In this document: positions 42,105 to 51,198 of the stretch, one piece after another
Layout of the letters: each line of letters starts with the position of its first letter
How positions within the stretch are numbered: position 1 is the first letter of the stretch
DNA from: CAZEIW01 sp964512305
Lineage (GTDB): Bacteria > Pseudomonadota > Gammaproteobacteria > Burkholderiales > Burkholderiaceae_F
Direction of reading: 5' to 3'
Length of the DNA: 64,000 nt
Assembly: GCA_964512305.1 (NCBI GenBank)
Contig: CAZEIW010000240.1
Location: 1 to 64,000 of the forward strand
Position numbers and translations under genes: made by a program
The notes under the pieces: generated by a model
The model's input: only the letters and a program-made list of their open reading frames with translations
Databases searched by the model: none
What the model was told of the DNA's origin: nothing

Positions 42105-44831
42105 ATGTGGGTCATCGTCCTGTTGATCGCGCTGCTGGCCGTCGCGCTCGTCCACGGTGCGACCGGCGGCCAGCTCGCCGCCCTGCTCGGCGCGCTCGCG
42201 GGCGCGGTGGCAGTCGCGATCTTTCGGCCGCGCGATGTCCGGATGGAAGCCCGGATGCGCACGCTCGAGAACGCGATCGAGGCTGGGCGCGCACGGCGCG
42301 GGGCCTCCCACGCCTCGGCAGCTGCCTCGCCGGAGCAAGCGCCATATGCCGTACCGCCGCCGGAAGCTGCAGCCGAAACTTCCGCCGTCGCGGCACCCTC
42401 GGCCTGGAGCCGGTTCTGGGTCTGGCTGGTTGAAGGCAACGCGCTCGCCCGCCTCGGAACCGTGGTCCTGTTTGTCGGCGTCGCGTTCCTGTTGAAATAC
42501 CTCTACTGGCTGGCGTCGGCGTCGACCGGATTGCGCTTTGCCGTCGTCGTGCTGGCGACGATCGCCCTGCTCTGGATCGGCTGGCGCCGGCGTGACGCCC
42601 GTCCGCGCTATGCGCAGGCGTTGCAGGCGTGCGGCCTGGGCCTTCTCTACATCGCCGCGTTCGCCTCGTCGAACCTGCTGGGCCTTCTGCCCGGGTGGGC
42701 CGCGTTCGTGTGGCTGATCGCGGTCGTGGCCCTGGCAGCGATTCTCGCGACCGCACAGAACGCCCAGTCGCTCGCGATGCTCGCGGTCGCCGGCGGCTTT
42801 CTGGCGCCGGTGCTGGCCCTGCCCGGCGGCGCGAATCACGTCGCGCTGTTCGCCTACTACCTCGTGCTCGATCTGGCCATCATCGCGATCGCGCTGCGCA
42901 AGTCGTGGCACGCCTTGAACGTGCTCGGGCTCGTGTTCACGTTCGGCGTCGGTTCGGTCTGGGGCGCGCGCTTCTACTCGCACGAGTACCTGGGCAGCAC
43001 CGAATCGTTCCTGATCCTGTTCTTCCTGCTGTACCTGACGGTCGCGGCAATTCCGGCGTGGCGCGAAACGCCGTCTTCCGGCGGCTACGTCGACACCGCG
43101 ATCGTGTTCGGCACGCCGCTGATGGCGTTCGGTCTGCAAGCCGAGTTGTTCCGCGGCGTCGAACCGGTCGCAGCCCATCGCGCCATGGCTGTCTCGGCGC
43201 TCGCGGTCTCGGCGATCTACCTGCTGGCCGCGCTCGCGCTTGGCCGCGTTGGCCGGCCCGGGTTGCGCAAACTTGCCAAAGTCTTCATGACGCTCGGGAT
43301 CATCTTCGCCTCGGCGACGGTTCCGCTCACGCTTGACGGCAGCTGGATGTCGTTCGCGTGGGCGCTCGAGGGCGCAGCGCTCTACTGGGTGGGAGCGCGG
43401 CAGGGGCGCGCGCTGCCATGCGTGTTCGGTGCGCTGCTGCAGGTGGTTGCCGGCGTCGGCCTCGTCGCCGACTTGCAGCGCGGGGCGATCGAGCTGCCCA
43501 TTTTGAATGGCGTCTTCCTCGGCTGCGTCGCTCTCGCCGCCGCCGCGCTGTTCTGCAGCCGCCTCGACGCGCAGCCGCGCCGGACGGCGGCCGATCCTTC
43601 CTCCCGATCCACACCCGGTTTGTTCTTCTGGGGGCTCGCCTGGTGGATCACGGGCGGGTTGCACGAGATCGCGGTGCACGCGCCGGACCACGACGTGCTC
43701 GGAGCAGCCCTGCTCTTCCTGACGGCCACCTGCGCGGCGCTCGGCTACCTGTCAGGGCGCGGCTGGCCGCTTGCGCGCTTGCCTTCTTCCGCCCTGCTGC
43801 CGACGATGGCCGTGATCCTCGCGCTGCAGGCGTTCGAGCATTCGAGCGGCCATCCGCTGGCCAGGCTCGGGGGCGTTGCGTGGCCGGTGGCATTCCTGGT
43901 GCACTTCGGCACGCTGCGGGGCGTTCAGGCTGGGAACGGGAGGTCCCGTCTCGCGCACTTCGCGGGCTTCTGGCTGCTTGGCGCAGCGGTGACGTGGGAA
44001 GTCGCCTGGGCGATTGGGCAAATCTTCCCGAATCCCGATCCGAATTCAAGCCCGGAGCTCGCGCCGGCCGGCCTGTGGCCAAAGGTCGCGTGGGCGATCC
44101 CGCTGTTCTTGCGGGAGCTTCCTGCGCATCCATACTGGCCGTATGCCGCATGGGCGCTCGCACCGGTCATCCTGCTCGCGATCGTCGCCGCCGGTCGCCG
44201 CACCTGGTTGGTTGCACGCGATCCGAGCGCCTATCTGTGGACCGGCCCCGGGCCACTCGTCTTCTTCCTGATCCTGTGGACGCTGATCGTCAACCTGATT
44301 GCTGACGGCCCTCCGTTCCCCAGGCTCTATGTTCCGCTCCTGAACCCGCTCGACGTCGTACAGATGCTCGCCTTTGCGGTCGTCGTCGTCTGGTGGCGTG
44401 CCGTGTGCGCGTCCGGCATCGAAGACCGGCGCGAGTTCCCCTCGACCTGGCCGGTCACCGCGTGGTGCGTCGCGATCTTTTTCTGGGCCAACGCGGTGCT
44501 GTTCCGGACCGTGCATCAAATCGACGACGGCGGGTACCGCTTCCGGGCCGCGCTCGATTCGAATCAGGTCCAGATGGCGATTTCGCTGCTCTGGGTTTCG
44601 CTGGCGCTCGCGACGATGGTTGTCGGCAGGTGGGTCAGGAATCGCCAGATGTGGATCGTCGGATCGCTGCTGATGGTCGGCGTCGTGGTCAAGCTGATGG
44701 CCGTCGAGCTGGTCAGGTCGATCGGCGGTTCGATCAGCGTCGAAAGCGTCATCGCGGGCATTGCCGTCGGTGCCGTGTTGCTTGCCGCCGGCTGGCTCGT
44801 GCCGGTGCCGCCGAAGTACGCGGACGAATGA
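42105..44831 (+). CDS. DUF2339 multi-pass membrane protein
   Basis: A 908-aa integral membrane protein with more than 20 hydrophobic segments throughout, preceded by a short anchor (VIVLLIALLAVALVHGATGG) and a charged stretch with heptad-like spacing (~residues 40-65). The repeated membrane core (LARLGTVVLFVGVAFLLKYL, ALQACGLGLLYIAAFASSNL) is typical of DUF2339. Function of the family is unknown. It starts 34 nt after the hydrolase and may be read through with it. Confidence 0.85.
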   Translation: MWVIVLLIALLAVALVHGATGGQLAALLGALAGAVAVAIFRPRDVRMEARMRTLENAIEAGRARRGASHASAAASPEQAPYAVPPPEAAAETSAVAAPSAWSRFWVWLVEGNALARLGTVVLFVGVAFLLKYLYWLASASTGLRFAVVVLATIALLWIGWRRRDARPRYAQALQACGLGLLYIAAFASSNLLGLLPGWAAFVWLIAVVALAAILATAQNAQSLAMLAVAGGFLAPVLALPGGANHVALFAYYLVLDLAIIAIALRKSWHALNVLGLVFTFGVGSVWGARFYSHEYLGSTESFLILFFLLYLTVAAIPAWRETPSSGGYVDTAIVFGTPLMAFGLQAELFRGVEPVAAHRAMAVSALAVSAIYLLAALALGRVGRPGLRKLAKVFMTLGIIFASATVPLTLDGSWMSFAWALEGAALYWVGARQGRALPCVFGALLQVVAGVGLVADLQRGAIELPILNGVFLGCVALAAAALFCSRLDAQPRRTAADPSSRSTPGLFFWGLAWWITGGLHEIAVHAPDHDVLGAALLFLTATCAALGYLSGRGWPLARLPSSALLPTMAVILALQAFEHSSGHPLARLGGVAWPVAFLVHFGTLRGVQAGNGRSRLAHFAGFWLLGAAVTWEVAWAIGQIFPNPDPNSSPELAPAGLWPKVAWAIPLFLRELPAHPYWPYAAWALAPVILLAIVAAGRRTWLVARDPSAYLWTGPGPLVFFLILWTLIVNLIADGPPFPRLYVPLLNPLDVVQMLAFAVVVVWWRAVCASGIEDRREFPSTWPVTAWCVAIFFWANAVLFRTVHQIDDGGYRFRAALDSNQVQMAISLLWVSLALATMVVGRWVRNRQMWIVGSLLMVGVVVKLMAVELVRSIGGSISVESVIAGIAVGAVLLAAGWLVPVPPKYADE

Positions 44832-44875
44832 TCGGGCCTTAGCCGCTGCAGCGCAGGTGAAGGGAGGATATGGTC

Positions 44876-46090
44876 ATGGCCAAGAACATCGTGTTTTGCG
44901 CCGACGGCACCTGGAACGGTCCCGGCCAGGACCTCGACGGCAAGCCGGTTGCCGCGCGGGCGAGCAATGTCCTGAAGCTGTACCGATGGCTGGCCGGCGA
45001 GGACCAGGACACGGCGCCCTCCGGGCAGGGCCAGGCCGGGGCGCCTTATGCCGGCGAAGCCGAACGGGTCGAGAAGGATGCGGCCGGCAACGTCGCGCAG
45101 GCCGCCAAGTATCTGGACGGCGTCGGCTACGACGACAATCTGCTGGTCAAGGTATTGGGCGGAGCCTTCGGCGCGGGCCTGATCGCGCGAATCGTTCGCG
45201 GCTATACGTTCGTCTCGCGCAACTACGTCGCCGGGGATCGAATCTTCGTCGTCGGTTTCAGCCGCGGCGCCTACACCGCGCGCGCCCTCGCCGGCCTGAT
45301 CATCGACCAGGGACTGCTCGATGCCACCAAGCTCGACCTGAGCGACAAGCAGGCGGCATACAAGCTCGGCTGCGCCGTCTGGCAGCAGCACCAGAAAGTC
45401 GTCGCCGGCAAAGGGAAGGCAGGCTTGCTGGACCGCCTCGAGGCGACCCTCTTCAATCTGCCCGGATTCTTCTCTTCACCACCCGACCCCGGTAAACGCA
45501 TCGCGGGGGTTCCGATCCAGGCCGTGGCCGTCTGGGACACGGTCGGGGCGATGGGGATTCCGCAGTATGACGGCGAGGACCGGCGAGTCGACGCCTTCCG
45601 GTTCGCGGATCTCGACCTGAACCCGCGGGTCGCGTACGGCTTCCACGCGGTGTCGCTGGACGAGCAGCGGGTCGACTTCACGCCGACGCTTTGGAACCCG
45701 CGCACCAATGTCGTGCAGCGGCTCTTTCCCGGCGCGCACGCCGATATCGGCGGAGGCTACTCGACGGACGGCAGCGAGAGCAGCCTGTCGGACGGCGCCT
45801 TGGTGTGGATGCAGCAGCAGCTGGCGTCGCTGCCCGGCGGCGCCGCGGTGCGCTTCGGCGATCCACCCGCAGGCGTGCGTCCGGACGCCTCGGGCGTGGC
45901 ACACCAGCCGTGGACCTACTCGCCCTACAAGGAGTTGCCGCCCCAGCACGCCAAGGCCAGGGCATTCCCCGATGCGTGGGGCCTGACGCTCGACGGATCG
46001 GTGGACGCGCGGCGTGCCGGCGGACCCGTAAAGCCGGATCCAGGGCAGCCGGCACTCGCCTACGGTCCGCAGAACATTCCGAGAGCGTAG
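44876..46090 (+). CDS. DUF2235 (Tle1-like) alpha/beta hydrolase
   Basis: A 404-aa hydrolase of the DUF2235 family, which includes type VI Tle1 phospholipases. The start IVFCADGTWNGPG, the nucleophile elbow VVGFSRGAYTARALAG (~residue 126), WDTVGAMGIP (~220, acid) and PGAHADIGGGY (~288, His) are the family landmarks. ATG 44876 (8 nt after GGGAGG) is preferred over 44870. No signal peptide or secretion adaptor is evident. No immunity-like small gene is adjacent, so an intracellular lipase or esterase role is equally possible. Confidence 0.88.
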   Translation: MAKNIVFCADGTWNGPGQDLDGKPVAARASNVLKLYRWLAGEDQDTAPSGQGQAGAPYAGEAERVEKDAAGNVAQAAKYLDGVGYDDNLLVKVLGGAFGAGLIARIVRGYTFVSRNYVAGDRIFVVGFSRGAYTARALAGLIIDQGLLDATKLDLSDKQAAYKLGCAVWQQHQKVVAGKGKAGLLDRLEATLFNLPGFFSSPPDPGKRIAGVPIQAVAVWDTVGAMGIPQYDGEDRRVDAFRFADLDLNPRVAYGFHAVSLDEQRVDFTPTLWNPRTNVVQRLFPGAHADIGGGYSTDGSESSLSDGALVWMQQQLASLPGGAAVRFGDPPAGVRPDASGVAHQPWTYSPYKELPPQHAKARAFPDAWGLTLDGSVDARRAGGPVKPDPGQPALAYGPQNIPRA

Positions 46091-46092
46091 AA

Positions 46093-46124
46093 CCTCCCCT
46101 CTCCCGCACGCGGGAGAGGGGAGG
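46093..46124. terminator. Bidirectional hairpin repeat (CCCCTCTCCCGC family), copy A
   Basis: A 15-bp perfect stem (CCTCCCCTCTCCCGC / GCGGGAGAGGGGAGG) fills the 34-bp gap between two convergent genes. It belongs to the same repeat as 51135-51160 and 62584-62610. Its position suggests a two-way terminator, although there is no T-run. Confidence 0.7.
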
Positions 46125-49100
46125 TCAGATGTTCCACAGCGTCAGGTACTCCATCAACTGCACGCCGCCGAAACTCGTCAGCGGCAGCAGCACCGCCCTG
46201 ACGAGCGGCTGCTCGGAGTACGGCGCGAAGGCTCCGGACCTCAGCTGACGAATCTGCTCGACCATCGCCTGGACCTGCTCGGCCTTCGCCGCGCCGCCTT
46301 CGCCCTGGCCCCTGAGGCTGATGATCTCGTTGTTCAGGCGCCAGACCGCCTTGCGGCGCGACACCTCCGCAGCGCGCCGCAGCAGTACCGCGCAAGCGAT
46401 CACGATCGCGAATCCTCCGCCGAGCGCGATCAACAGCGGCCTCGCCAGTGTCCAGTTGTCGAACACCGAGCTGCGTGCAAGCAGCATCAGCGAAAGAACG
46501 ATGAACGGGTAATAGACCAGGCGCGCCACGGCCCGTGTCCGGCGATCGATCAGCCGCATCTCGATCCAACGATCGACGAGCGGACGGTCGACACGCAGCT
46601 GGCTCGCGTAGTGCTCGACCGTGCGCCGCGGCCAGCGCGACTCGACGCCTGAACGGCCGTCGTCCCCGCGGCCGGCGGGGCCGGGCCGGGGAAAATCGCG
46701 CCGCAACGCGCCGATGAGCTGGATGCAGAGCGCCGTCGCGTCGACCACGAAGAAGATCAACGCAAGCATCGCCAGCACGGCAACGGCGGTCAGGCCGCCG
46801 TTGAACACGCGCGCGAACGCGCCGCGATGCGCGTCCTGCGGGAATCCGAGCCACATCCCCATCAGCACCGCGAATCCCATGTACAGCAGCGTCGCTGCCG
46901 CAACCCTCAGCAGGCGCGCCCAGGTGCGCCCCTGGTACACGTAGGTCGTCCAGAAGCGGGTTGCCGCCGGAGAAAGCCCGGTCGCCGGATCGTTCACCTC
47001 GGGCAGCGACTCGTCGAGGCGGAACGAGAACGCCCGCAGCAGCCTCTTCCACCAGGGCCAGTCCTCGCAGAGCCGGTGGACATCGGCGATCAGCTGCTTG
47101 CGCTCGACTTCCCAGCGCAGCTTGACGGCAGTCTCGTCCGCATTCCGATCAAGCGAACGCCAGCTGCGCGCGAGGAACCAGACCGCGAGGCCGAGCGCGA
47201 CCAGCCTGATGAGCTCGCTCGGCCACAGGCTCACGCCTTCGAACATCGTGATCGGCGTGCCCTCCCCACCCTGCGTCAGCGTCCGCCCGAGGACCGCCCA
47301 CAGGCCCGGGAGGCTGAGCCAGGTGCACGCGAGCAGCAGGCCGACCACCGTTACGACGGCGATGCGCCGGCCGCGGTGCAATGCGGCGCCGCCCTGAATC
47401 CATCCCAGCGCGCGCTGGGCCCGGCCGGTTGCGCCGGCCAGCAGCAGCGCGCCGCCGACCAGCGTTGCGAACGCCAGTCTCAGCGACGAAGCCGACACCG
47501 GCGGAACCATCGGCGACGGCTCGGGATGGATCGACGCGCACCCGGCGTCCAGGTCGCATCGCGGCGCGCCGGGCTCGATACCCGCCGGCGCCGGTGCCGC
47601 GGGCGGACTGAAATCGAACGCGACGTGCCGGCCGATCTCGAACAGCCGCGGCGCCTCGAGCCACCGGTCGAGACTCGCTTGATCGATCAGGCAGCAACGC
47701 GCGTTCTTCTCGTTCTCGATGGCGACCCGCGTCGCGAAGTACAGCGAAGTCTGATAGGAGTCGCGAAACGGCGGTATCGTGCCCTGCAGCTCGCGGCTGA
47801 GCGCGAGGCCGAAGCTCGACGCCACGATCAGGCCGCGTGTCCACCGCAGCTGTTGCGGGTGAAGCAGGCGCGCATCGAGCTCGGTCGTGAAGAAAGTCGC
47901 CGACGGAAAGAGCGGCTTGAGTGCCTGCAACAGCAGCAGCTTGTCGTAGACGTCGCTGCCCAGGAGACCGATCGCGCCGATGGACTGCGGCGGGTCTCTC
48001 TGCTGCAGATCCTCCTGCAGTGCCATCAGTTGTTCCGCCACGCGCCGCAGATAGTCGAGCTGTGCCTGGCCGGCGGCCTGCTCGATCGGGTGCTCGTCGA
48101 CGGTCGCTCCGGCCGGAGCGGACCCGGCGTCCCGGGATTCGTGTCCCTCGGGAGCGGCCTGGTACTCCGGCTGCTGGCCGTCGAGGCCGCGAAGGTAGGT
48201 GAAGCGATGTATCCACCCCGCCCAGCGCTCGATCTCGTCGGGCGAGCACGCGGGCGCGGCCGCGCGGCATCGGGTCAGCTCGCGCATCAACTCGCCGGGA
48301 AGGTTGCGGCCATACGAGGTGTCGCGCTCGGAAATCAGCACGACGTGGCGGGGCGCCGAAGCCTCGTGTCCTGCGGTGCCGGTCTCGGCAGGGAACCGCG
48401 CGACGGCTTCGCGACGCAGCAGTTCCCGGTACAACGTCTTCGAGATGGCCGAGTCGGTGCCCATCGTTCGAAGGACGACGAAACGCTCTCCCCGCGCGAA
48501 GCCCGGCCCGGGCGCGCGTCCGACCGGATCGACGATCCGGTCCGTATCGACGCTCGAGGCGTAGTCATAGAACCTGATCGCGTCGGTGCTGCCTTCGGAC
48601 TCGGGCCGGCCGGCGCCGCGCGCGGCGTCGGGATCCCGCATACCCGATCCGGCGACCAGATCGCTCAACAGCGCCGACTCGCCGGGCCCGAGGACCGCGA
48701 TCCGCGACGGCCACCCCGGGCATGACGCCGACAGCTGGTCCTGAAGGGCGCGAATCTTCGAGGCGATGCCCTTCGCGAAGAAATTGCTGTCGAGCCAGAA
48801 CACCAGGACGCGCGGGGCCGCCTGGCCGGAAGTCTCCGTGGCCGGCGGGGCGGAAGGCCAACGGGCCGGGACGTACTCGCCGAAAGGCGGCTTCTCGGGG
48901 CCAGGTCCCGTGGTGGCCCGAGCCGCGGCCGTGCCGCGGGCGCGCACCGACGATTCGTCCCTCGACAGCCATTCGTAGGGGATGAATCCCGGAAGTTGCT
49001 CCTGTGTCCCCTGCGGGCGCATTTCCGCGGCAAGCCTTCGGCTCGCACCGGGCTGCGGCTGCGCGGCGGGATCAAGCGGCCGGAAGTAGCCGATGTGTTC

Positions 49101-49565
49101 GGGGTCGTCGGGAACGAAACCGGCTTCGCTCAACGCGGCGAGCACCGCGTAGCGCGCGCGGCGGCGGTTCTCGGCGTAGTCCGGATAGGGGCCGCCGGGC
49201 ACCATGGCTCCGATGACGATGGCCGCCGGGTCGTTCGACCTGCAGACGGTCGACGCGAATCTCTCGATGCCGTGCCGGCCTTCGGCGGTCCTCTCGCCCG
49301 CGCGACGCGCGTCGGCGTTGGACCCGCTTTCGCCGCGCCGGTGCCGCTCCTCGATTCCTCGCGCCACGGCGCCGAGGGGGTCCTGCCACTGGCGCGCGTC
49401 GACGTCCTCCAGCGCCGCATAGCGGGAAACCCTGGCCGCCGCCTCGGTCGGGCGCGCGCCCTTCCAGGGAACCTGCTGAGCCACGAACGCGCCCGCCGCA
49501 ACGGCGACGATCAACGCCAGGCCGCTGTTGGCGAGGACGCTGGGCTGTTCCCTGGAGTCCGGCAT
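46125..49565 (-). CDS. Large multi-pass membrane protein of unknown function
   Basis: A 1146-aa protein with an N-terminal membrane segment (SGLALIVAVAAGAFVAQQVP) and a large soluble part (~residues 60-660). Stretches such as AIGLLGSDVYDKLLLLQALK and LIVASSFGLALSRELQGTIP look like a type 1 periplasmic-binding fold. The C-terminal third contains several hydrophobic segments (~680-1080). It is convergent with the DUF2235 hydrolase. I do not recognise a named family; a sensor or secretion-related role is a guess. Confidence 0.7.
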   Translation of the reverse strand: MPDSREQPSVLANSGLALIVAVAAGAFVAQQVPWKGARPTEAAARVSRYAALEDVDARQWQDPLGAVARGIEERHRRGESGSNADARRAGERTAEGRHGIERFASTVCRSNDPAAIVIGAMVPGGPYPDYAENRRRARYAVLAALSEAGFVPDDPEHIGYFRPLDPAAQPQPGASRRLAAEMRPQGTQEQLPGFIPYEWLSRDESSVRARGTAAARATTGPGPEKPPFGEYVPARWPSAPPATETSGQAAPRVLVFWLDSNFFAKGIASKIRALQDQLSASCPGWPSRIAVLGPGESALLSDLVAGSGMRDPDAARGAGRPESEGSTDAIRFYDYASSVDTDRIVDPVGRAPGPGFARGERFVVLRTMGTDSAISKTLYRELLRREAVARFPAETGTAGHEASAPRHVVLISERDTSYGRNLPGELMRELTRCRAAAPACSPDEIERWAGWIHRFTYLRGLDGQQPEYQAAPEGHESRDAGSAPAGATVDEHPIEQAAGQAQLDYLRRVAEQLMALQEDLQQRDPPQSIGAIGLLGSDVYDKLLLLQALKPLFPSATFFTTELDARLLHPQQLRWTRGLIVASSFGLALSRELQGTIPPFRDSYQTSLYFATRVAIENEKNARCCLIDQASLDRWLEAPRLFEIGRHVAFDFSPPAAPAPAGIEPGAPRCDLDAGCASIHPEPSPMVPPVSASSLRLAFATLVGGALLLAGATGRAQRALGWIQGGAALHRGRRIAVVTVVGLLLACTWLSLPGLWAVLGRTLTQGGEGTPITMFEGVSLWPSELIRLVALGLAVWFLARSWRSLDRNADETAVKLRWEVERKQLIADVHRLCEDWPWWKRLLRAFSFRLDESLPEVNDPATGLSPAATRFWTTYVYQGRTWARLLRVAAATLLYMGFAVLMGMWLGFPQDAHRGAFARVFNGGLTAVAVLAMLALIFFVVDATALCIQLIGALRRDFPRPGPAGRGDDGRSGVESRWPRRTVEHYASQLRVDRPLVDRWIEMRLIDRRTRAVARLVYYPFIVLSLMLLARSSVFDNWTLARPLLIALGGGFAIVIACAVLLRRAAEVSRRKAVWRLNNEIISLRGQGEGGAAKAEQVQAMVEQIRQLRSGAFAPYSEQPLVRAVLLPLTSFGGVQLMEYLTLWNI

Positions 49566-49836
49566 GGTTCGGCTCGTCCGGCTGACCTTTCCGAAACAAG
49601 TCCGAACATATTCCGACGCCTGGCTGAACCGTAGCGAAAAATCCTCACTCCGGCTTCCGTATGTTGCGAACCTTTCCCCTTCACGGCGGGAGCGGGCAAG
49701 GGCGCCGCGAACTGACTTTCGTCAATCTCTGGCCCGAATTTCGCAACGATTTGCCGCCGGCTTGCCGAATCTCCGGGAACGCGGAGGCTTCCCGCGGTCA
49801 AATATCGCAAAGGGTTTCCTATCAGGCAGGTGGCAT

Positions 49837-50106
49837 ATGTCCAACATCAACAGCCAATCGTTTCGTTTGTACAGCAACATTCCGTTCGTCGGTCCCCGCG
49901 GCGGCAGACTTGGAATGCGCAAGCTGCTGTGGGAGATGGTCGTCGACGTGGCGACCGCCCCCGTGAGGTTCGTGCGCTGGGTCGATGAGAAGCTGGCCGA
50001 GATCGAGAGCAGGGAAGACGAGCTGTACCTGGCGAAATCGACGAGCCTCGCCGACCTCGAGCGCCGCATGCGCGAACTCGAGCAGCGCCGCGGTTCGTTC
50101 CGCTGA
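49837..50106 (+). CDS. DUF3563-like small protein
   Basis: An 89-aa protein. Its C-terminal half (EDELYLAKSTSLADLERRMR, ELEQRRG) matches the DUF3563 pattern of short basic proteins with a terminal helix; function unknown. ATG 49837 is close to a purine-rich AGGCAGG. The 271-bp gap to the divergent large membrane protein contains an imperfect CGGGAA/TTCCCG hairpin and presumably two promoters that I cannot place. Confidence 0.78.
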   Translation: MSNINSQSFRLYSNIPFVGPRGGRLGMRKLLWEMVVDVATAPVRFVRWVDEKLAEIESREDELYLAKSTSLADLERRMRELEQRRGSFR

Positions 50107-50108
50107 GC

Positions 50109-51047
50109 TCAGCGCCGCGCGGCGCGATAGAAGTCGACCGTCGCGGCAAGTCCCGCTTCGAAGCCCGTGAAGCCGGGCCCGAAGCGCTCGGCGTATTTCG
50201 TGGCGTCGACCCGGTAGGGTCGATCGGTCTGGAACCGCATTTCGACCAGCTCGCCCACGGTCGGCTCCAGCATCCCGATCACCGGCTGCAGCCAGGCCGG
50301 GATCGCGCGTACGCGCAGGCCGACGCCGGCGATGCCGGCCGCCTGCTGCAGCAGCTGCCGCAGCGTGCGCGTCGGCGCGTTCGGGACGTGCCAGGCCTGT
50401 CCGCAGGCGTCGTCGGGCGCATCGGCCAGCGTCACGATCGCGCGCGCGAAGTCGGGGACGTACGTGAAGTCGTGCGGGTGATCGGGGCCGTACGGCACGA
50501 GCGCCGCCTGCCCCGCGAGCAGGCGCGCGACGCCGTAGGCCGACAGCACCGAGGTCGGGACGTCCGGCCCGTAGAAGTCGGAAGCGCGCACCGCGACCAC
50601 CTGCGCGCGGCCCGCCGCGTGGGCCTGCTGCCACATCCGCGTGATCTGCGCGCGTATCCGCGGCTTGCGCCCGTAATCGGTCAGGGGCATCTCCTCGCGC
50701 AACGGCGCCGTCTGCGGGCCGTACATGTAGAGGTTGTCGGCGAACACCAGCCGCGCCCCGGAGGCCTCGCAGGCGGCCAGCATCGCTTGCATGGCCGCAG
50801 GCCACGCCGACTCCCAGATCCGCGATTCGTAGGGAAATCCGGCGGCGCAGACCGCGATCTCGCGGTCGTCGCAAACCGCGGACACGGCATCGGGGTTGGT
50901 CAGGTCGCAAGGCCTGAAACCCGCTTGCAGCGGCAGGGCCGGCGGCACCTTGCGCTGCGCGACAACCACGTCGTCGCCGCGCGCGAGGAGCTGCGCCGCG
51001 ACCTCGCGGCCGACGGGTCCATAGCCGAAGACGGCGACGTGTTTCAT
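50109..51047 (-). CDS. NAD-dependent epimerase/dehydratase (extended SDR-like)
   Basis: A 312-aa Rossmann-fold protein with an N-terminal dinucleotide-binding motif (VAVFGYGPVGREVAAQLLAR; spacing G-x-G-x-x-G). The atypical-SDR signature continues with LVFADNLYMYGP and an active-site Tyr candidate in YMYGPQ or DFYGP. No substrate can be read from the sequence. It converges with the DUF3563-like gene 2 bp away. Confidence 0.82.
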   Translation of the reverse strand: MKHVAVFGYGPVGREVAAQLLARGDDVVVAQRKVPPALPLQAGFRPCDLTNPDAVSAVCDDREIAVCAAGFPYESRIWESAWPAAMQAMLAACEASGARLVFADNLYMYGPQTAPLREEMPLTDYGRKPRIRAQITRMWQQAHAAGRAQVVAVRASDFYGPDVPTSVLSAYGVARLLAGQAALVPYGPDHPHDFTYVPDFARAIVTLADAPDDACGQAWHVPNAPTRTLRQLLQQAAGIAGVGLRVRAIPAWLQPVIGMLEPTVGELVEMRFQTDRPYRVDATKYAERFGPGFTGFEAGLAATVDFYRAARR

Positions 51048-51134
51048 CGAGCCTCCCCTTAGAGCAGTGGCGTATGCGGCCGCATGCGTGAATGCTAGCG
51101 GGCGGGGGGAGCCCGGTGTTCGCCCTCACCCCCG

Positions 51135-51160
51135 CCCCTCTCCCGCATGCGGGAGAGGGG
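51135..51160. repeat. CCCCTCTCCCGC palindromic repeat, copy B
   Basis: A 26-bp perfect palindrome (13-bp arms CCCCTCTCCCGCA/TGCGGGAGAGGGG) in the gap between the divergent epimerase and ParB-like genes. It is preceded by CGCCCTCACCCCCG, which resembles the sequence flanking copy D, so these are dispersed copies of one element. Confidence 0.75.
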
Positions 51161-51198
51161 AGTCATCGTCCCGCAACTTGCCCGCTAGACTTGACCGC

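Noticed and set aside
44876..46090. Calling the DUF2235 protein a type VI secretion effector.
   Set aside because: No VgrG, Hcp, adaptor or immunity gene is next to it. Only a family-level resemblance to Tle1 is supported.
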